The notes: generated from the sequence alone by a model not told the origin. Positions 15,619-24,750 are shown, counted from the first letter of the stretch. The stretch is DNA of 64,000 nt from JASLDZ01 sp964235945 (GCA_964235945.1 CAXSDV010000006.1:27872-91871), one strand, 5' to 3'. Translations and numbers: made by a program.

Positions 15619-18103
15619 GGGTCTCCGGGAGGGCGCACGGGTGGGGATCGGGACGCGACAGGTGCGCCGCGAGGGTGCGCACCAGGTCCAGGGGGGAGAG
15701 CGGCTTGGCCAGCACGCCGTCGAACAGCGGCCCGGGGTCGGCCAGGGCGTCCGCGGAGAAGGCGACGATGGGCGTGGCGCGGTTGGGACCGCCGCCGCCG
15801 CGTATGGCCCCGGCGGCCTGGCGGCCGTCCACGCCGGGCATGCGCAGGTCCATCAGGATCAGGTCGAAGCCGCGCAGGGCCGCGGCCTCCACCGCCTCCG
15901 CCCCGCCTTCGACCAGCTCGAGCGCCAGGCCGAAGGGGGCCAGCGCCGCCTTGACCAGCTCGCGGTTCGGGGCCGAGTCGTCCGCCACCAGCACGCGCCC
16001 GCCCCGGTCGGGCGCGGGGGGCGCCTCCTCCGCCGCGGGCGCGGCCGCCATCTGCGACGGAACGGCGGGAAGCTCGAAGCCGAAGGTCGAGCCCTCGCCC
16101 CGGCGGCTCTCCACCGACACGCTTCCGCCCATGGCCTCGGCCAGGCCCTTGCAGATCGCCAGGCCCAACCCCGTGCCGCCGTGGCGGCGGGTGCTGGACG
16201 CGTCCACCTGGGAGAAGCGCTGGAAGAGCTGGCCGACGCGTTCGGCGTCGATGCCCGGCCCGGTGTCGACCACCGCCGCGCGGAGCCGCCCGTCCGCGTG
16301 GGCGAGCTCCAGCCGCACCTCGCCGCGCTCGGTGAACTTCACCGCGTTGCCCACGAAATTGACCAGCACCTGGCGCACCCGGTCGGGATCGACGTCCACC
16401 AGCGGCGGCAGAAGCTCCAGCCCGGTCGCGCGCAGGGCCAACCCTTTGGCGGCGGCCTGAACGTCGAACATGGCGACCACCTCGCGTGCGAGCTCGGCCG
16501 GCGAGGTGGGCCAGGGCGACACGTCCACGTGCCCCGCTTCCAGCCGGGAGAAGTCGAGCACGTCGTTCACCGTGGTGAGCAGCGACTTGCCGGCGGTGCG
16601 CACCCGGTCGAGGTAGCGGCGCGAGTCGACGGACAGTTCGGGCTGTTGCGCCAGGAGGTCGGCGAAGCCCAGGACCGCGGTCAGGGGCGTGCGCAGCTCG
16701 TGGCTCATGTTGGCGAGGAACTCGGCCTTGGCGGCGGCGGCGGCCAGGGCCTCGGCGCGGGCCGCCTCCAGTTCGACCTCCATCAGCTTGCGCGCGGTGA
16801 CGTCGCGGGCGACGTCCACGAAGCTGGTCGATCCGTCCGCCTCGCCGCGGACGGGTTGCGGGTTGACCTGGACCCACATCCAGCTCCCGTCCTTGCGACG
16901 AAGCCGGTACTCGATGGGCGTGCCGGGCGCGCGCGCGCCGGAGGCCAGGTCGCCGATGGCGGCGGCCACCGCCGGATAATCGTCCGGATGGATGAAGCGC
17001 CGCCCGGACCGCCCGACCATCTCGTGGGGAGCGTAACCGGTCACGGCGGCGACCGACGGCGAAAGGTAGGTCAGCCGCCCGTCCAGGCCGAAGGTGGCGA
17101 TGGCGTCCGTGGCCTTGTCGGCCAGCAGGCGATAGCGCGCCTCGCTGCGGGCGGCGGCGGCCTCGGCGCGGGTGGCGCGCTCCGCTTCGGCGAGGGCGGC
17201 GGCCTCCGACCGGCGGCGGCGCGCCTGCAAGCCGGCCACGGGCAGGCTGGAGAGCAGCGACACCAGCAGGAACACCTGCAGAACCGCGTCCCGCTCCAGG
17301 TGGCCGCCCTGGGTGAGGGTGATCGGGCCCCGCCCGCTCAGCGTCGCCACCACCGCCACCACCGCCACCACCAGCACGCCCAGCGCCGCGCCGAACACGC
17401 CGAGCTCCAGGCTGACGAACAGCAGGGCGGGAGGCGCGAGGAACAGCAGGGGCGCGCGCGTTTGGGAGAAGACCAGCACGGAGCAGGCGACCAGCAGCAA
17501 CAGGGACAGCACGGCGCGCAGGGTGGCGGGCCGTTCCGCCAGGTGGGCGCGCGGCCGGGCGAGGATCAGGAAGCAGGGGGTGAACAGCACCAGGGCCAGC
17601 GGATGGGCGAGCGCCCAAGTCTGCATCACGACCGTCGCCGCCGAGGGCGTCGTCCAGCGCAGCACCAGCCCCGCTAGAGCGGCGCTGGCGAGGCCGCAGG
17701 CCGCGCCCACCAGCGCCAGCGCCCCCAACTGGCGCGCGTCGCCCACCCGGGGATCGGGCCCCATCCAGCGGCGCAACAGGACGGCGGCGGACAGGTACTC
17801 GACGAGGTTGCACTCGGGCAGCACGAGGTTGATCGGCGAAACGGGAGGGAAGGCGAGGCTCGCCGTCAGGTTTCCCGCCAGGCAGGCCCCGGCCAGCAGC
17901 GGCCAGCGCCGGGGCGGGCTGCGGACCAGCGCCGCGAGCGCCACCGCGTTGGCGATCCAGATCGGCGCGACCCGCCCGTGGTCCCGCGGCAGGGACAGGC
18001 ACAGGTGGGCGGCGGCGAAGTAGGCGAGGCCCAGCAGCAGGGCGGCCGCGGGCGCGCTCAGTCGCCGGGGAACCGCATCGGAAGGCTGAACGGAGGCTGC
18101 CAT
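15605..18103 (-). CDS. MASE1-PAS-HisKA-HATPase-REC hybrid sensor kinase
   Basis: Membrane hybrid histidine kinase of 832 residues. Residues about 10-295 form an eight-helix MASE1-like sensor (AAAHLCLSLPRDHGRVAPIWIANAVALAAL). PAS spans about 330-455 (YRLLADKATDAIATFG, TARKLMEVE). HisKA has phosphoacceptor H468 (FLANMSHELRTPL). HATPase follows (NFVGNAVKFTERG, DTGPGIDAE, GGTGLGLAICKGL), then a receiver domain with D752 (LILMDLRMPGVDGRQ). MASE1 ligands are poorly known; aromatic compounds are reported for some. ATG 18103 is chosen because it begins the membrane region directly; an in-frame start 41 codons upstream would add an Arg/Pro-rich leader. Operonic with the following CheY-like regulator. 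Confidence 0.93.
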   Translation of the reverse strand: MAASVQPSDAVPRRLSAPAAALLLGLAYFAAAHLCLSLPRDHGRVAPIWIANAVALAALVRSPPRRWPLLAGACLAGNLTASLAFPPVSPINLVLPECNLVEYLSAAVLLRRWMGPDPRVGDARQLGALALVGAACGLASAALAGLVLRWTTPSAATVVMQTWALAHPLALVLFTPCFLILARPRAHLAERPATLRAVLSLLLLVACSVLVFSQTRAPLLFLAPPALLFVSLELGVFGAALGVLVVAVVAVVATLSGRGPITLTQGGHLERDAVLQVFLLVSLLSSLPVAGLQARRRRSEAAALAEAERATRAEAAAARSEARYRLLADKATDAIATFGLDGRLTYLSPSVAAVTGYAPHEMVGRSGRRFIHPDDYPAVAAAIGDLASGARAPGTPIEYRLRRKDGSWMWVQVNPQPVRGEADGSTSFVDVARDVTARKLMEVELEAARAEALAAAAAKAEFLANMSHELRTPLTAVLGFADLLAQQPELSVDSRRYLDRVRTAGKSLLTTVNDVLDFSRLEAGHVDVSPWPTSPAELAREVVAMFDVQAAAKGLALRATGLELLPPLVDVDPDRVRQVLVNFVGNAVKFTERGEVRLELAHADGRLRAAVVDTGPGIDAERVGQLFQRFSQVDASSTRRHGGTGLGLAICKGLAEAMGGSVSVESRRGEGSTFGFELPAVPSQMAAAPAAEEAPPAPDRGGRVLVADDSAPNRELVKAALAPFGLALELVEGGAEAVEAAALRGFDLILMDLRMPGVDGRQAAGAIRGGGGPNRATPIVAFSADALADPGPLFDGVLAKPLSPLDLVRTLAAHLSRPDPHPCALPETHAAA

Positions 18104-18185
18104 GGCCCAAGCTGGGCCGCGGACGGCCAACAGGGCGTAAACAGGGCGGCGCGGAGGGCGGACGCGACGCTTGGCCGCGGCCGCG

Positions 18186-19040
18186 TCACCGGCCGGGGGT
18201 TCTCCCTTGGGCGTCGGCTGCTTCACCCCCGGGCTCGCCCAGGCGGCCCAGCACGGTGATCGCCAGGCCTGCCGGGCCCGGCTCGACCTGCGTCTCCACG
18301 CCGTACACCCGCCCCAGCAGGGCGGCGGTGAGCGCCTGGGCCGGCGGGCCCGCGGCGGCGACGCGACCGCCGGCCAGCACCAGCACCCGGTCGGCCACGC
18401 GCGCGGCCAGCGACAGGTCGTGCAGGGTGACCACCACCCCGCCCCCCTCCGCCGCCGCCGCGCGCAGCAGATCGCAGGCGTCGAACTGGTGGCCGGGGTC
18501 CAGCCCCGTCAGCGGCTCGTCCGCGAGCAGCCAGTCGGGTTCGCCGGCCAGGGCGCGGGCGATCAGCACGCGTCCGCGCTCGCCGCCCGAGAGGTTGGTG
18601 GCCAGCCGCGTGCGCAGGCCGACGGTGGCGGTGCGCGCCAGCGCCCGCTCCACCGCCGCCCGGTCCGCCGTCCCGGGCCTGCCGCCCCAGGGGCCGAGGT
18701 GCGGCAGGCGGCCCAGGCCCACCAGCGTCTCCACGTCCACCGCCCAGGCGATCTCCTGGGACTGGGGCAGCACCGCCATCCGCCGGGCGCGCTCGCGGGC
18801 GGGCAGGGACGCGACCTCGCGGCCGTCCAGCCTCACTCTGCCCGCGTCCGGCCGGCGCAGGCCCGCCAGGCACGCCAGCAGGGTGGACTTGCCCGCGCCG
18901 TTGGGCCCCAGCACCGCCGTCACCTCGCCCCTGCGGAAGCGGGCGTCCACGCCGTCCAGCACCGGGCGGCCGCCCAGCGCCACCCGCACGCCCTCCGCCG
19001 CCAACGTCTCCGTCTCCGCCTCCGCCCCCGCGCCCGTCAT
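18186..19040 (-). CDS. btuD: Cobalamin ABC transporter ATPase
   Basis: ABC ATPase of 284 residues of the FecE/BtuD group. Walker A is GPNGAGKST, the Q-loop is LPQSQEIAW, the signature LSGGERGRV, Walker B LLADEPLTGLD and the switch histidine VTLHD. Its ATG overlaps the permease stop (ATGA). As last gene of a riboswitch-controlled btuB-btuF-btuC-btuD unit it energises vitamin B12 import across the inner membrane. The C-terminal 25 residues are variable. Confidence 0.93.
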   Translation of the reverse strand: MTGAGAEAETETLAAEGVRVALGGRPVLDGVDARFRRGEVTAVLGPNGAGKSTLLACLAGLRRPDAGRVRLDGREVASLPARERARRMAVLPQSQEIAWAVDVETLVGLGRLPHLGPWGGRPGTADRAAVERALARTATVGLRTRLATNLSGGERGRVLIARALAGEPDWLLADEPLTGLDPGHQFDACDLLRAAAAEGGGVVVTLHDLSLAARVADRVLVLAGGRVAAAGPPAQALTAALLGRVYGVETQVEPGPAGLAITVLGRLGEPGGEAADAQGRTPGR

Positions 19041-20020
19041 GCGAGGCGCCGGCGCATCGAGACGAGCAGCGCCAGGAAGAAGGGCGCCCCCACCGCCGTC
19101 AGCGCCACGCCCAGCTTCACCTCCTGGGCGGCGGGGGTCAGGCGCACCAGGATGTCGGCCAGCAGCACCAGCACCGCGCCGCCCAGCGCGCTGGGCAGCA
19201 GCAGCCGCCCCGGCCGCGCCCCCGCCAGCGGCCGCAGCAGGTGGGGCACGATCAGCCCCACGAAGCCGATCTCGCCCGTCACCGCCGTGCATCCGCCCGT
19301 GGCCAGCCCCACCCCCAACGCCAGCAGCAGCCGGGTGCGGCCGAGGTCGACCCCGAGGGTGCGCGCCCCCGCCTCGCCCAGGGTCAGGGCGTCCAGGGCG
19401 CGGCCGGTGGCCAGCACCAGGGCGCAGCCGACGACGGCGAACGGCGCGGCCCACTCCACCTCCTGGAAGCTCCTGTCCTGCAGGGAGCCCAGCAGCCAGT
19501 CGACGATCTCCCCCGCCGCCCAGGGGCTGGGGGCCAGGCTCAGCGCCAGCGCCACCCCCGCCCCCGCCAGGGTGGACAGCACCACCCCCGCCAGCACGAA
19601 GGTGACCACGCCCCCCGTCGCCCCCGCCAGCAGCAGCAGGGCGCCGATGCCGATCAGGGCGCCGGTCACGGCGGCGGCCGGCAGCAGCCAGGGCGTCGCG
19701 GCGGCCAGGCCGAAATACAGGGTCAGCACCGATCCCAGCGCCGCGCAGGCGGACACCCCCAGCAGGCCCGGGTCGGCCAGGGGGTTGCGGGTGTAGCCCT
19801 GCAAGGCCGCGCCGCAGAGGCCCAGGCTCGCCCCCACCAGCACGCCCAGCACCGTGCGCGGCGCGCGCAACCCCAGCACCACCGCGCTGCGGGGGTCGCC
19901 GTGGGCGAACCACGACGGCAGGGGCACCCACACGCGCCCCGCCGCCAGGGAGGCCGCCGCCAACACCGCCAGCACGAGGATCAGCCCCAGCAGCAACCGC
20001 GGGCGCGACGGGGGCGTCAC
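19037..20020 (-). CDS. btuC: Cobalamin ABC transporter permease (FecCD family)
   Basis: Inner-membrane permease of 327 residues with about nine or ten hydrophobic helices. Family signatures include LRAPRTVLGVLVGASLGLCGAALQG, TRNPLADPGLLGVS, WLLGSLQDRSFQEV and TGEIGFVGLIVPHLLR (the coupling helix region contacting BtuD). The start is GTG, overlapping the btuF stop. Riboswitch control upstream of the operon identifies the substrate as a corrinoid rather than an iron chelate. Confidence 0.93.
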   Translation of the reverse strand: MTPPSRPRLLLGLILVLAVLAAASLAAGRVWVPLPSWFAHGDPRSAVVLGLRAPRTVLGVLVGASLGLCGAALQGYTRNPLADPGLLGVSACAALGSVLTLYFGLAAATPWLLPAAAVTGALIGIGALLLLAGATGGVVTFVLAGVVLSTLAGAGVALALSLAPSPWAAGEIVDWLLGSLQDRSFQEVEWAAPFAVVGCALVLATGRALDALTLGEAGARTLGVDLGRTRLLLALGVGLATGGCTAVTGEIGFVGLIVPHLLRPLAGARPGRLLLPSALGGAVLVLLADILVRLTPAAQEVKLGVALTAVGAPFFLALLVSMRRRLA

Positions 20021-20862
20021 GCGCGGCCCTCCAGGCGTCGGCGCACGGCGGCCAGGGTGCGGGCGGAGTCGATCAGGGCGGGCCCGCCGCAGTAGAGCAG
20101 CCGCTCGGGGAACACGCCGCGCGCCATGCGGCCCGCCACCGCCGCCAGCGCCGGATGGGTGACCACCCGCTCGGCCCAGGCGGGGGCCCCGGGCTCGGGC
20201 GCGTCCGACAGGAGCACGGCGGGCGGGTCGGCCAGGAGGCGCTCCAGCGACACCACGCCCCAGGAGGTGACACCGTAGCGCGCGGCGACGTTCACGAAGC
20301 CCGTGCGCCTGAGCATGTCGTCCATGAGCGTGCCCCGGCCGGCGACCAGCCCCGTGGGCTGGAACACGAGCGCCGACAGGGGCCGGGCGCCCGCGGGCGG
20401 GGCGGCGGCGGCCAGGGCGGCCCGGATGCGCGCGGTCAGCGCCGCGCCGCGCTCGGCATGGCCCACCAGCCGGGCGACGCGCGCGACCTGCTCCAGGCTG
20501 GCCTCGACGGTGGCGGGAACGCCGAACAGCTCCTCCGGGGCGCCGAAGCGCGCCAGCGCCGCGCGGGTGGCGGGGGAGGAGTGGCGGCTGGCGAGCACCA
20601 GGTCCGGCCGCAGCACCAGCACCTCCTCCGCGCTCTCGTAGCTTTGCGGGAAGGTCCGCGCGAGCGCGGCGATGGTGGAGTCGTGGGGGCTGCGGGAGAA
20701 GTGGCTCAAGGCCGCGATCTGCGACCGGTCGGCCACCTCCACCAGGATCGCGTCCAGGCAGGGGTTGAGCGACACCACCCGCCGCGGCGCGGGCGCCCGC
20801 GCGCCCGCCGCCAGGAGCAGGGCGGGGGCGGCGACCGCGACCGTGCGGCGGGTGGAGGTCAC
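20017..20862 (-). CDS. btuF: Cobalamin-binding periplasmic protein
   Basis: Periplasmic binding protein of 281 residues, class III (helical backbone). The GTG start gives a signal peptide ending near ARA (residues 1-23) with no lipobox, so it is soluble. The sequence shows RRVVSLNPCLDAILVEVADRSQIAALS, then VLRPDLVLASRHSS and SLERLLADPPAVLLSD, as in BtuF/FhuD-type proteins. It is 20 bases downstream of btuB and overlaps btuC. Confidence 0.9.
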   Translation of the reverse strand: MTSTRRTVAVAAPALLLAAGARAPAPRRVVSLNPCLDAILVEVADRSQIAALSHFSRSPHDSTIAALARTFPQSYESAEEVLVLRPDLVLASRHSSPATRAALARFGAPEELFGVPATVEASLEQVARVARLVGHAERGAALTARIRAALAAAAPPAGARPLSALVFQPTGLVAGRGTLMDDMLRRTGFVNVAARYGVTSWGVVSLERLLADPPAVLLSDAPEPGAPAWAERVVTHPALAAVAGRMARGVFPERLLYCGGPALIDSARTLAAVRRRLEGRA

Positions 20863-20882
20863 GACGGGCCGCCCTCCCCCGC

Positions 20883-22898
20883 TCAGAAGGTCGCCCTGAC
20901 GCCGCCGTAGGCGGCGCGCCCGAGCGTTCCGTAGCCGTAGACGGTCTCGTACTTGTAGTCCGCCAGGTTCTCGATGCGGCCGTAGATCTCCAGGCCGTGG
21001 CCCAGCGGGTAGGAGGCGCGCAGGTCGATCAGGGTGTAGCTCTTCAGCCGCGTGGAGTTCGCCTGGTCGTCGAAGCTGCGGCCCGCATAGCGCAGCGCCA
21101 CCCCCGTGGTCAGCTTGATCGGCCACAGATAGCTCGCGCCGAGGTTGGCGGTGTCGCGCGGGCGGTGCGCCAGCTCCCGGCCGAAGGTGCTCGACCCGGG
21201 CGAGCGGTCGGTGGCGTCCGTCCACGTGTAGTTGGCGGTGACGTCCACCCCCTCCAGCGGCCGCACGGCGCCCTGCACCTCCACGCCCTGGGCGCGGGCG
21301 CGGGCGGTGTTGTCGTAATAACCCCCGGGCTGGGCGACGCAGCGCCCGCCGGCGCCGGGCGGGCAGGACGCGAAGGCGATCAACTGGTCGCTGTCGCGCC
21401 GGAAGTACGTGGCCTGAACGCTGGCTCGGTTCGACCAGAAGCGCTGCTCCACGCCCGCGTCCCCGCCGTTGGAGGTTTCGGGCCGCAGGCCGCCGTTCCC
21501 GTAGGGGGAGTAGAGCTGGTACAGGCTGGGCGCCTTGAAGCCCTGGCCGAAGCTGGCGCGCAGGACCGTGCCTGCGCCGAACAGGCTCCACGCCGCCGAG
21601 GCCTGACCCGTGGCGTGGCCGCCGAAGCTCGAGTCGCCCGTGTAGCGCACCCCGCCGGTGAGGTTGAGCCCGGGCGCCACCTCCGCCTGGAGCTGGCCGT
21701 AGCCGTCGTCCTCGCTCTTGTGCGCCTTGAGGGGCGGCAACGGCTCGAAATCCTGGCTGTAGTTCGGTGACGTGGCGAGGGACGAACGCTCGTGCTCGGC
21801 CCCGAACACGGCGCGCCAGCCCTGGGCGATGGCGAAGCTCCCCTCGTACTCGACACGGGCGTCCGCCCCGCGGCCGTCGAAAGTCTTGTCGACAGGCTCG
21901 TTCAGCGGGTCGCGGTTGTCACGCTGGGTCAGGGTGTACTGGCCGGCGAGGCGGTTCTGCAGCCGGCCGCCGAACAGGCCGAGGTTCACGCCCGAATAGC
22001 CCACGAACTCGCGGGTGCGGCCGCTTTCCGCGTCGTCGCCGAGGGTGTAGTTCGGCGGCTCGAACCCGTCGAACCTGTTCTTGGCGTCCACGTAGACCGC
22101 GCGCAGGTCCACCGACAGGTCGGGGGTGAAGGCGTAGCCCAGCCGCCCGCTCACGCCCGTGTTCTGGTAGCCGTCGTTCTCGCGCCCGCCCAGGCGCCGG
22201 TCGAAGGCGGAGATCCCGTCCGTCGTGTAGGTGTTCGCGGCCAGCCGCCAGGTGAGCGGACCCTCGCGCCCGCCCGTCCCGGCCTTGGCGTAGAGCGTGC
22301 CGTAGCTTCCGCCCTCCACCTGGGCGTCGCCCTGGAAGGGCCGGGTCGGGTCGGCGGTGACGATGTTGACGACCCCGCCAATGGCCTGGCTGCCGTACAA
22401 CACGGACTGGGAGCCGCGCAGCACCTCAACCCGCGAGATGTCCGACACCAGGAGGTCGGCGAAGTTGAAGGCGGCGCCGATGGAGGACGGGTCGTTGAGC
22501 TTGACCCCGTCGATCAGCACGGCCGTCTCGTCGTTGCCGGCTCCGCGGATGTTCAGGCTGGTGACCTCGCCCGGGCCGCCCGTGCGCGAGATCGTCACGC
22601 CCGGCGTGCGCGCCAGGATGTCGGACACCACCAGTTCCTGGTCGGCGCGCAACTGCGGCAGGGTGAGCACCGTGACCGACTGGCCCACCGCGTCTGCGGC
22701 CTGCTCGGTGCGGCCGGCGACCACCACCACCTCCGGCGGGGCGTTGGCGGCGTCCGCGCCCGCCAGGTCGGGGCTGGACGCGGCGGGCGGAACCTCCTCC
22801 GCCGGAGCCCCGGCGGCGGCGTGGACGGGACCGGCGGCCAGGACGGCCAGGACGCAAGTCCAGGCGGGAACGGGGGCGGGGATGGGTTTGCGGCGCAT
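20883..22898 (-). CDS. btuB: TonB-dependent vitamin B12 receptor
   Basis: Outer-membrane receptor of 671 residues. Signal peptide 1-28 (ending HAAAG region). The TonB-box area reads PPEVVVVAGRTEQ near 53. The plug spans about 60-170 (DILARTPGVTISRTGGPGEVTSLNIRG, VLIDGVKLNDPSSIGAAFNFADL, VEVLRGSQSVLYGSQAIGGVVNI), all close to BtuB. A 22-strand barrel ends in GGVRATF. A consensus cobalamin riboswitch lies in its leader, which fixes the substrate class. First gene of btuB-btuF-btuC-btuD. Confidence 0.96.
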   Translation of the reverse strand: MRRKPIPAPVPAWTCVLAVLAAGPVHAAAGAPAEEVPPAASSPDLAGADAANAPPEVVVVAGRTEQAADAVGQSVTVLTLPQLRADQELVVSDILARTPGVTISRTGGPGEVTSLNIRGAGNDETAVLIDGVKLNDPSSIGAAFNFADLLVSDISRVEVLRGSQSVLYGSQAIGGVVNIVTADPTRPFQGDAQVEGGSYGTLYAKAGTGGREGPLTWRLAANTYTTDGISAFDRRLGGRENDGYQNTGVSGRLGYAFTPDLSVDLRAVYVDAKNRFDGFEPPNYTLGDDAESGRTREFVGYSGVNLGLFGGRLQNRLAGQYTLTQRDNRDPLNEPVDKTFDGRGADARVEYEGSFAIAQGWRAVFGAEHERSSLATSPNYSQDFEPLPPLKAHKSEDDGYGQLQAEVAPGLNLTGGVRYTGDSSFGGHATGQASAAWSLFGAGTVLRASFGQGFKAPSLYQLYSPYGNGGLRPETSNGGDAGVEQRFWSNRASVQATYFRRDSDQLIAFASCPPGAGGRCVAQPGGYYDNTARARAQGVEVQGAVRPLEGVDVTANYTWTDATDRSPGSSTFGRELAHRPRDTANLGASYLWPIKLTTGVALRYAGRSFDDQANSTRLKSYTLIDLRASYPLGHGLEIYGRIENLADYKYETVYGYGTLGRAAYGGVRATF

Positions 22899-23072
22899 GG
22901 CGGCTCCTCGAGAACGTCGGCGGGACCGCGCTCACGCCGCGAACGCGCGCCCGCCCGCCGGCCGCAGCCGCACGCGCGCTCGCCCGTCCGCGCCGGGGGC
23001 GCGGAGGTTCGGTCGCCGTCATCGGGAGAAAACACCCGTACCGCGCGGCGCACCCCGTCCGCAGGGTCGACA

Positions 23073-23260
23073 GCCGCGACGGGCAGGTCTCCTGGCTCGC
23101 GGGTCACGGCCGACGCCCGTCGCCTTCCCAGGTTCCGCCTCCCGCGAGGGAGGGTTCGCCCAGTGGCGCGTGACGGGCAGGCTATCCGCTCACAGTCGCG
23201 GGGGCGGCCCCGGCGCTGCACCGGAGTTCCCTTTTGATCCCCTTCCGGGGAACCTGTCGC
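23073..23260 (-). ncRNA. Cobalamin (AdoCbl) riboswitch
   Basis: Read on the minus strand, the conserved blocks appear in order. GGTTCCCC and AAAAGGGAA come first, then GGTGCAGCGCCGGGGCCG, then CCGCGACTGTGA (around 23193). GCCACTGGG follows (around 23165), then a GC stem with GGGAAGGCGACGGG, and finally AGCCAGGAGACCTGCC (B12 box, around 23083-23098). The kissing-loop and B12-box sequences match the Rfam cobalamin element. It ends about 175 bases before the btuB ATG; ligand binding is expected to repress btuB-F-C-D. Confidence 0.96.
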
Positions 23261-23266
23261 GGGTCG

Positions 23267-23296
23267 TGCTTAGGCGTGCGCTCCGGCGCGCGTCAA
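23267..23296 (-). promoter_or_regulatory. Putative promoter of the cobalamin riboswitch transcript
   Basis: On the minus strand TTGACG (23291-23296) and a poor -10 TAAGCA (23267-23272) are 18 bases apart. They would start transcription near 23260, exactly at the 5' edge of the riboswitch. Support comes mainly from position. Confidence 0.4.
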
Positions 23297-23300
23297 GCCC

Positions 23301-23325
23301 GGCGGGCGGCGGCGGACCGCCCGCC
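23301..23325 (-). terminator. GC hairpin after the diguanylate cyclase gene
   Basis: A perfect 9-base stem (GGCGGGCGG/CCGCCCGCC) with a 7-base loop lies 26 bases after the stop of the GGDEF gene and before the btuB promoter. There is no U-tract, so it may be a Rho-independent-like barrier or a processing hairpin. Confidence 0.45.
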
Positions 23326-23350
23326 CGGGGTCCGTTCCGGTCGGAGCGGC

Positions 23351-24406
23351 TCAGCCGGCCTTGACGAGCGGCGCCGCGACCGCGGGAGCCAGGGTCAGCC
23401 GGTCGCGGCCGTTGCGCTTGGAGGCGTACAAGGCGGCGTCCGCCCGTTCCAGCAGGTCGGCCAAGGTGTCGCCCAGCCCGGTGGCCAGGCCGACGGAGAC
23501 GGTGACCGAGCCCAGCTGCTCGCCCGTGGTGCGCCGCGTGAGCAGCCGGGTGCGGATGGTGTCCTGCATGCCGCGCAGGTCGGCCGCCGCCACTTCGGGC
23601 GACTCTCCCGGGAACAGCACGGCGAACTCCTCCCCTCCATACCGGGCCGCCAAGCGCGGCGCGGGTCCCACCCGGCCGATCATGGCCGCCACGAACTTGA
23701 GCACCTGGTCGCCGGTGGCGTGACCCCAGGCGTCGTTGAAGCTCTTGAAATGGTCCACGTCCAGCATGGCCAGGGTGACCGGCTCGCCCGAGGCGCAGGC
23801 GCGCGCCAGGGCGGAGTCGAAGGCCTTGCGGTTGGGCAGGCCGGTGAGCGCGTCCGTGAGCGCCTCGCGGCGGATGATCTCCATGTGGTCGCGCAGCCGG
23901 TTCACCTCGACGGTGGCCGCCTCCAGCTCGCGGCCGAGGGACTCGGCGTCGGCGCGGGCCCGCCGGGTGGAGGCCACCAGGTGGGCCACCACGCGCCGCA
24001 CCCCGCCCGGGTCCTGCGCGCCTTCCAACGCCTCGGCCCCGGCGACGAGGTTGAGGCCGAAGGTGCGCTGGCTCGTCTGCGCGTTGTGGAGGGCGCGGTT
24101 GGCGGCTTCCAACTGCTGGGCGAGCTGTTCACCGCTTTCGCGGGCCTCCCGCACCATACGGTGGTCGGGCAGGAAACGCGCGGCGAGCTCCAGGCTGACC
24201 GCCTCGGTCACCGGCGTCTCGTCGCACTCCAGTCGCGTCAGTTCCGAGGCCAGGGGCCCCTCCGGGTGCTCCTCCGCGCGGAACCAGAGTTCGAAGTTGA
24301 GGGGCGACACGACCACGCCGGCCCGGCGCAGCCGCGCCACCGCGTTCTCCGCCAAGTCATAGCCGCGGCGCCGAAGCGCGTCGTTCTGAATGGGGGCGCG
24401 CTCCAT
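23351..24406 (-). CDS. GGDEF diguanylate cyclase
   Basis: Cytoplasmic protein of 351 residues. The N-terminal 165 residues are helical with no transmembrane segment or known sensor. A coiled-coil-like stretch leads into a GGDEF domain at about 180-340: DALTGLPNRKAFD, MLDVDHFKSFNDAWGHATGDQVL and the active-site motif G257-G-E-E-F261. No RxxD inhibitory site is visible five residues before the motif (PRLAARYGGEEF), so product inhibition may be absent. It makes c-di-GMP. ATG 24406 is chosen; a GTG 12 codons upstream is possible. The N-terminal region resembles that of other alphaproteobacterial cyclases of unknown input. Confidence 0.9.
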   Translation of the reverse strand: MERAPIQNDALRRRGYDLAENAVARLRRAGVVVSPLNFELWFRAEEHPEGPLASELTRLECDETPVTEAVSLELAARFLPDHRMVREARESGEQLAQQLEAANRALHNAQTSQRTFGLNLVAGAEALEGAQDPGGVRRVVAHLVASTRRARADAESLGRELEAATVEVNRLRDHMEIIRREALTDALTGLPNRKAFDSALARACASGEPVTLAMLDVDHFKSFNDAWGHATGDQVLKFVAAMIGRVGPAPRLAARYGGEEFAVLFPGESPEVAAADLRGMQDTIRTRLLTRRTTGEQLGSVTVSVGLATGLGDTLADLLERADAALYASKRNGRDRLTLAPAVAAPLVKAG

Positions 24407-24560
24407 CGGCTCCTGGTCCGGAGGCGGCGGCCGTGGGCCCACGCTTCCCGCACGCCCGACGACCGGCGCTCGGAGAGCAGGGCCCAGGCGCGCCCACCCT
24501 GGCGCCTCGGGCTTACCAACCCGCTAAGGTCGGCGGAGCCCGGACGGGAACGCGCCGACG

Positions 24561-24698
24561 TCAGTGCTTGGCGTCGTTGGCCGTGTCGGTGACGGCGTGG
24601 CCGGCGGCGCTCACGTCCTGGCCGGCGCCGCCGACGGTGTTGCAAGCGGCGACGGCGCAGGCGGCGAAGGCGGCGGCCAGGACGAAGATGCGGCGCAT
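24561..24698 (-). CDS. Entericidin-like small lipoprotein
   Basis: 45 residues: a lipoprotein signal peptide with lipobox AVAAC (C19), then the mature peptide CNTVGGAGQDVSAAGHAV and a short tail ending NDAKH. This is the entericidin A/B pattern (CNTxxGxGxDxxxxG). Such peptides sit in the envelope and are stress or stationary-phase induced. The gene lies just downstream of phyK. A near-consensus EcfG promoter inside the phyK tail points to general stress control. Confidence 0.88.
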   Translation of the reverse strand: MRRIFVLAAAFAACAVAACNTVGGAGQDVSAAGHAVTDTANDAKH

Positions 24699-24725
24699 GG
24701 CGAAATTCCCGTGTTGACCCGATGA

Positions 24726-24750
24726 AACAGTCAGGCCGCGGCCTGGTTCC
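24726..24750 (-). promoter_or_regulatory. Near-consensus EcfG promoter for the entericidin gene
   Basis: On the minus strand GGAAC (24746-24750), 16 bases, TGTT (24726-24729). The EcfG consensus is GGAAC-N16/17-CGTT, so one base of the -10 differs. It lies at the extreme 3' end of phyK, about 30 bases before the entericidin ATG. Confidence 0.5.
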
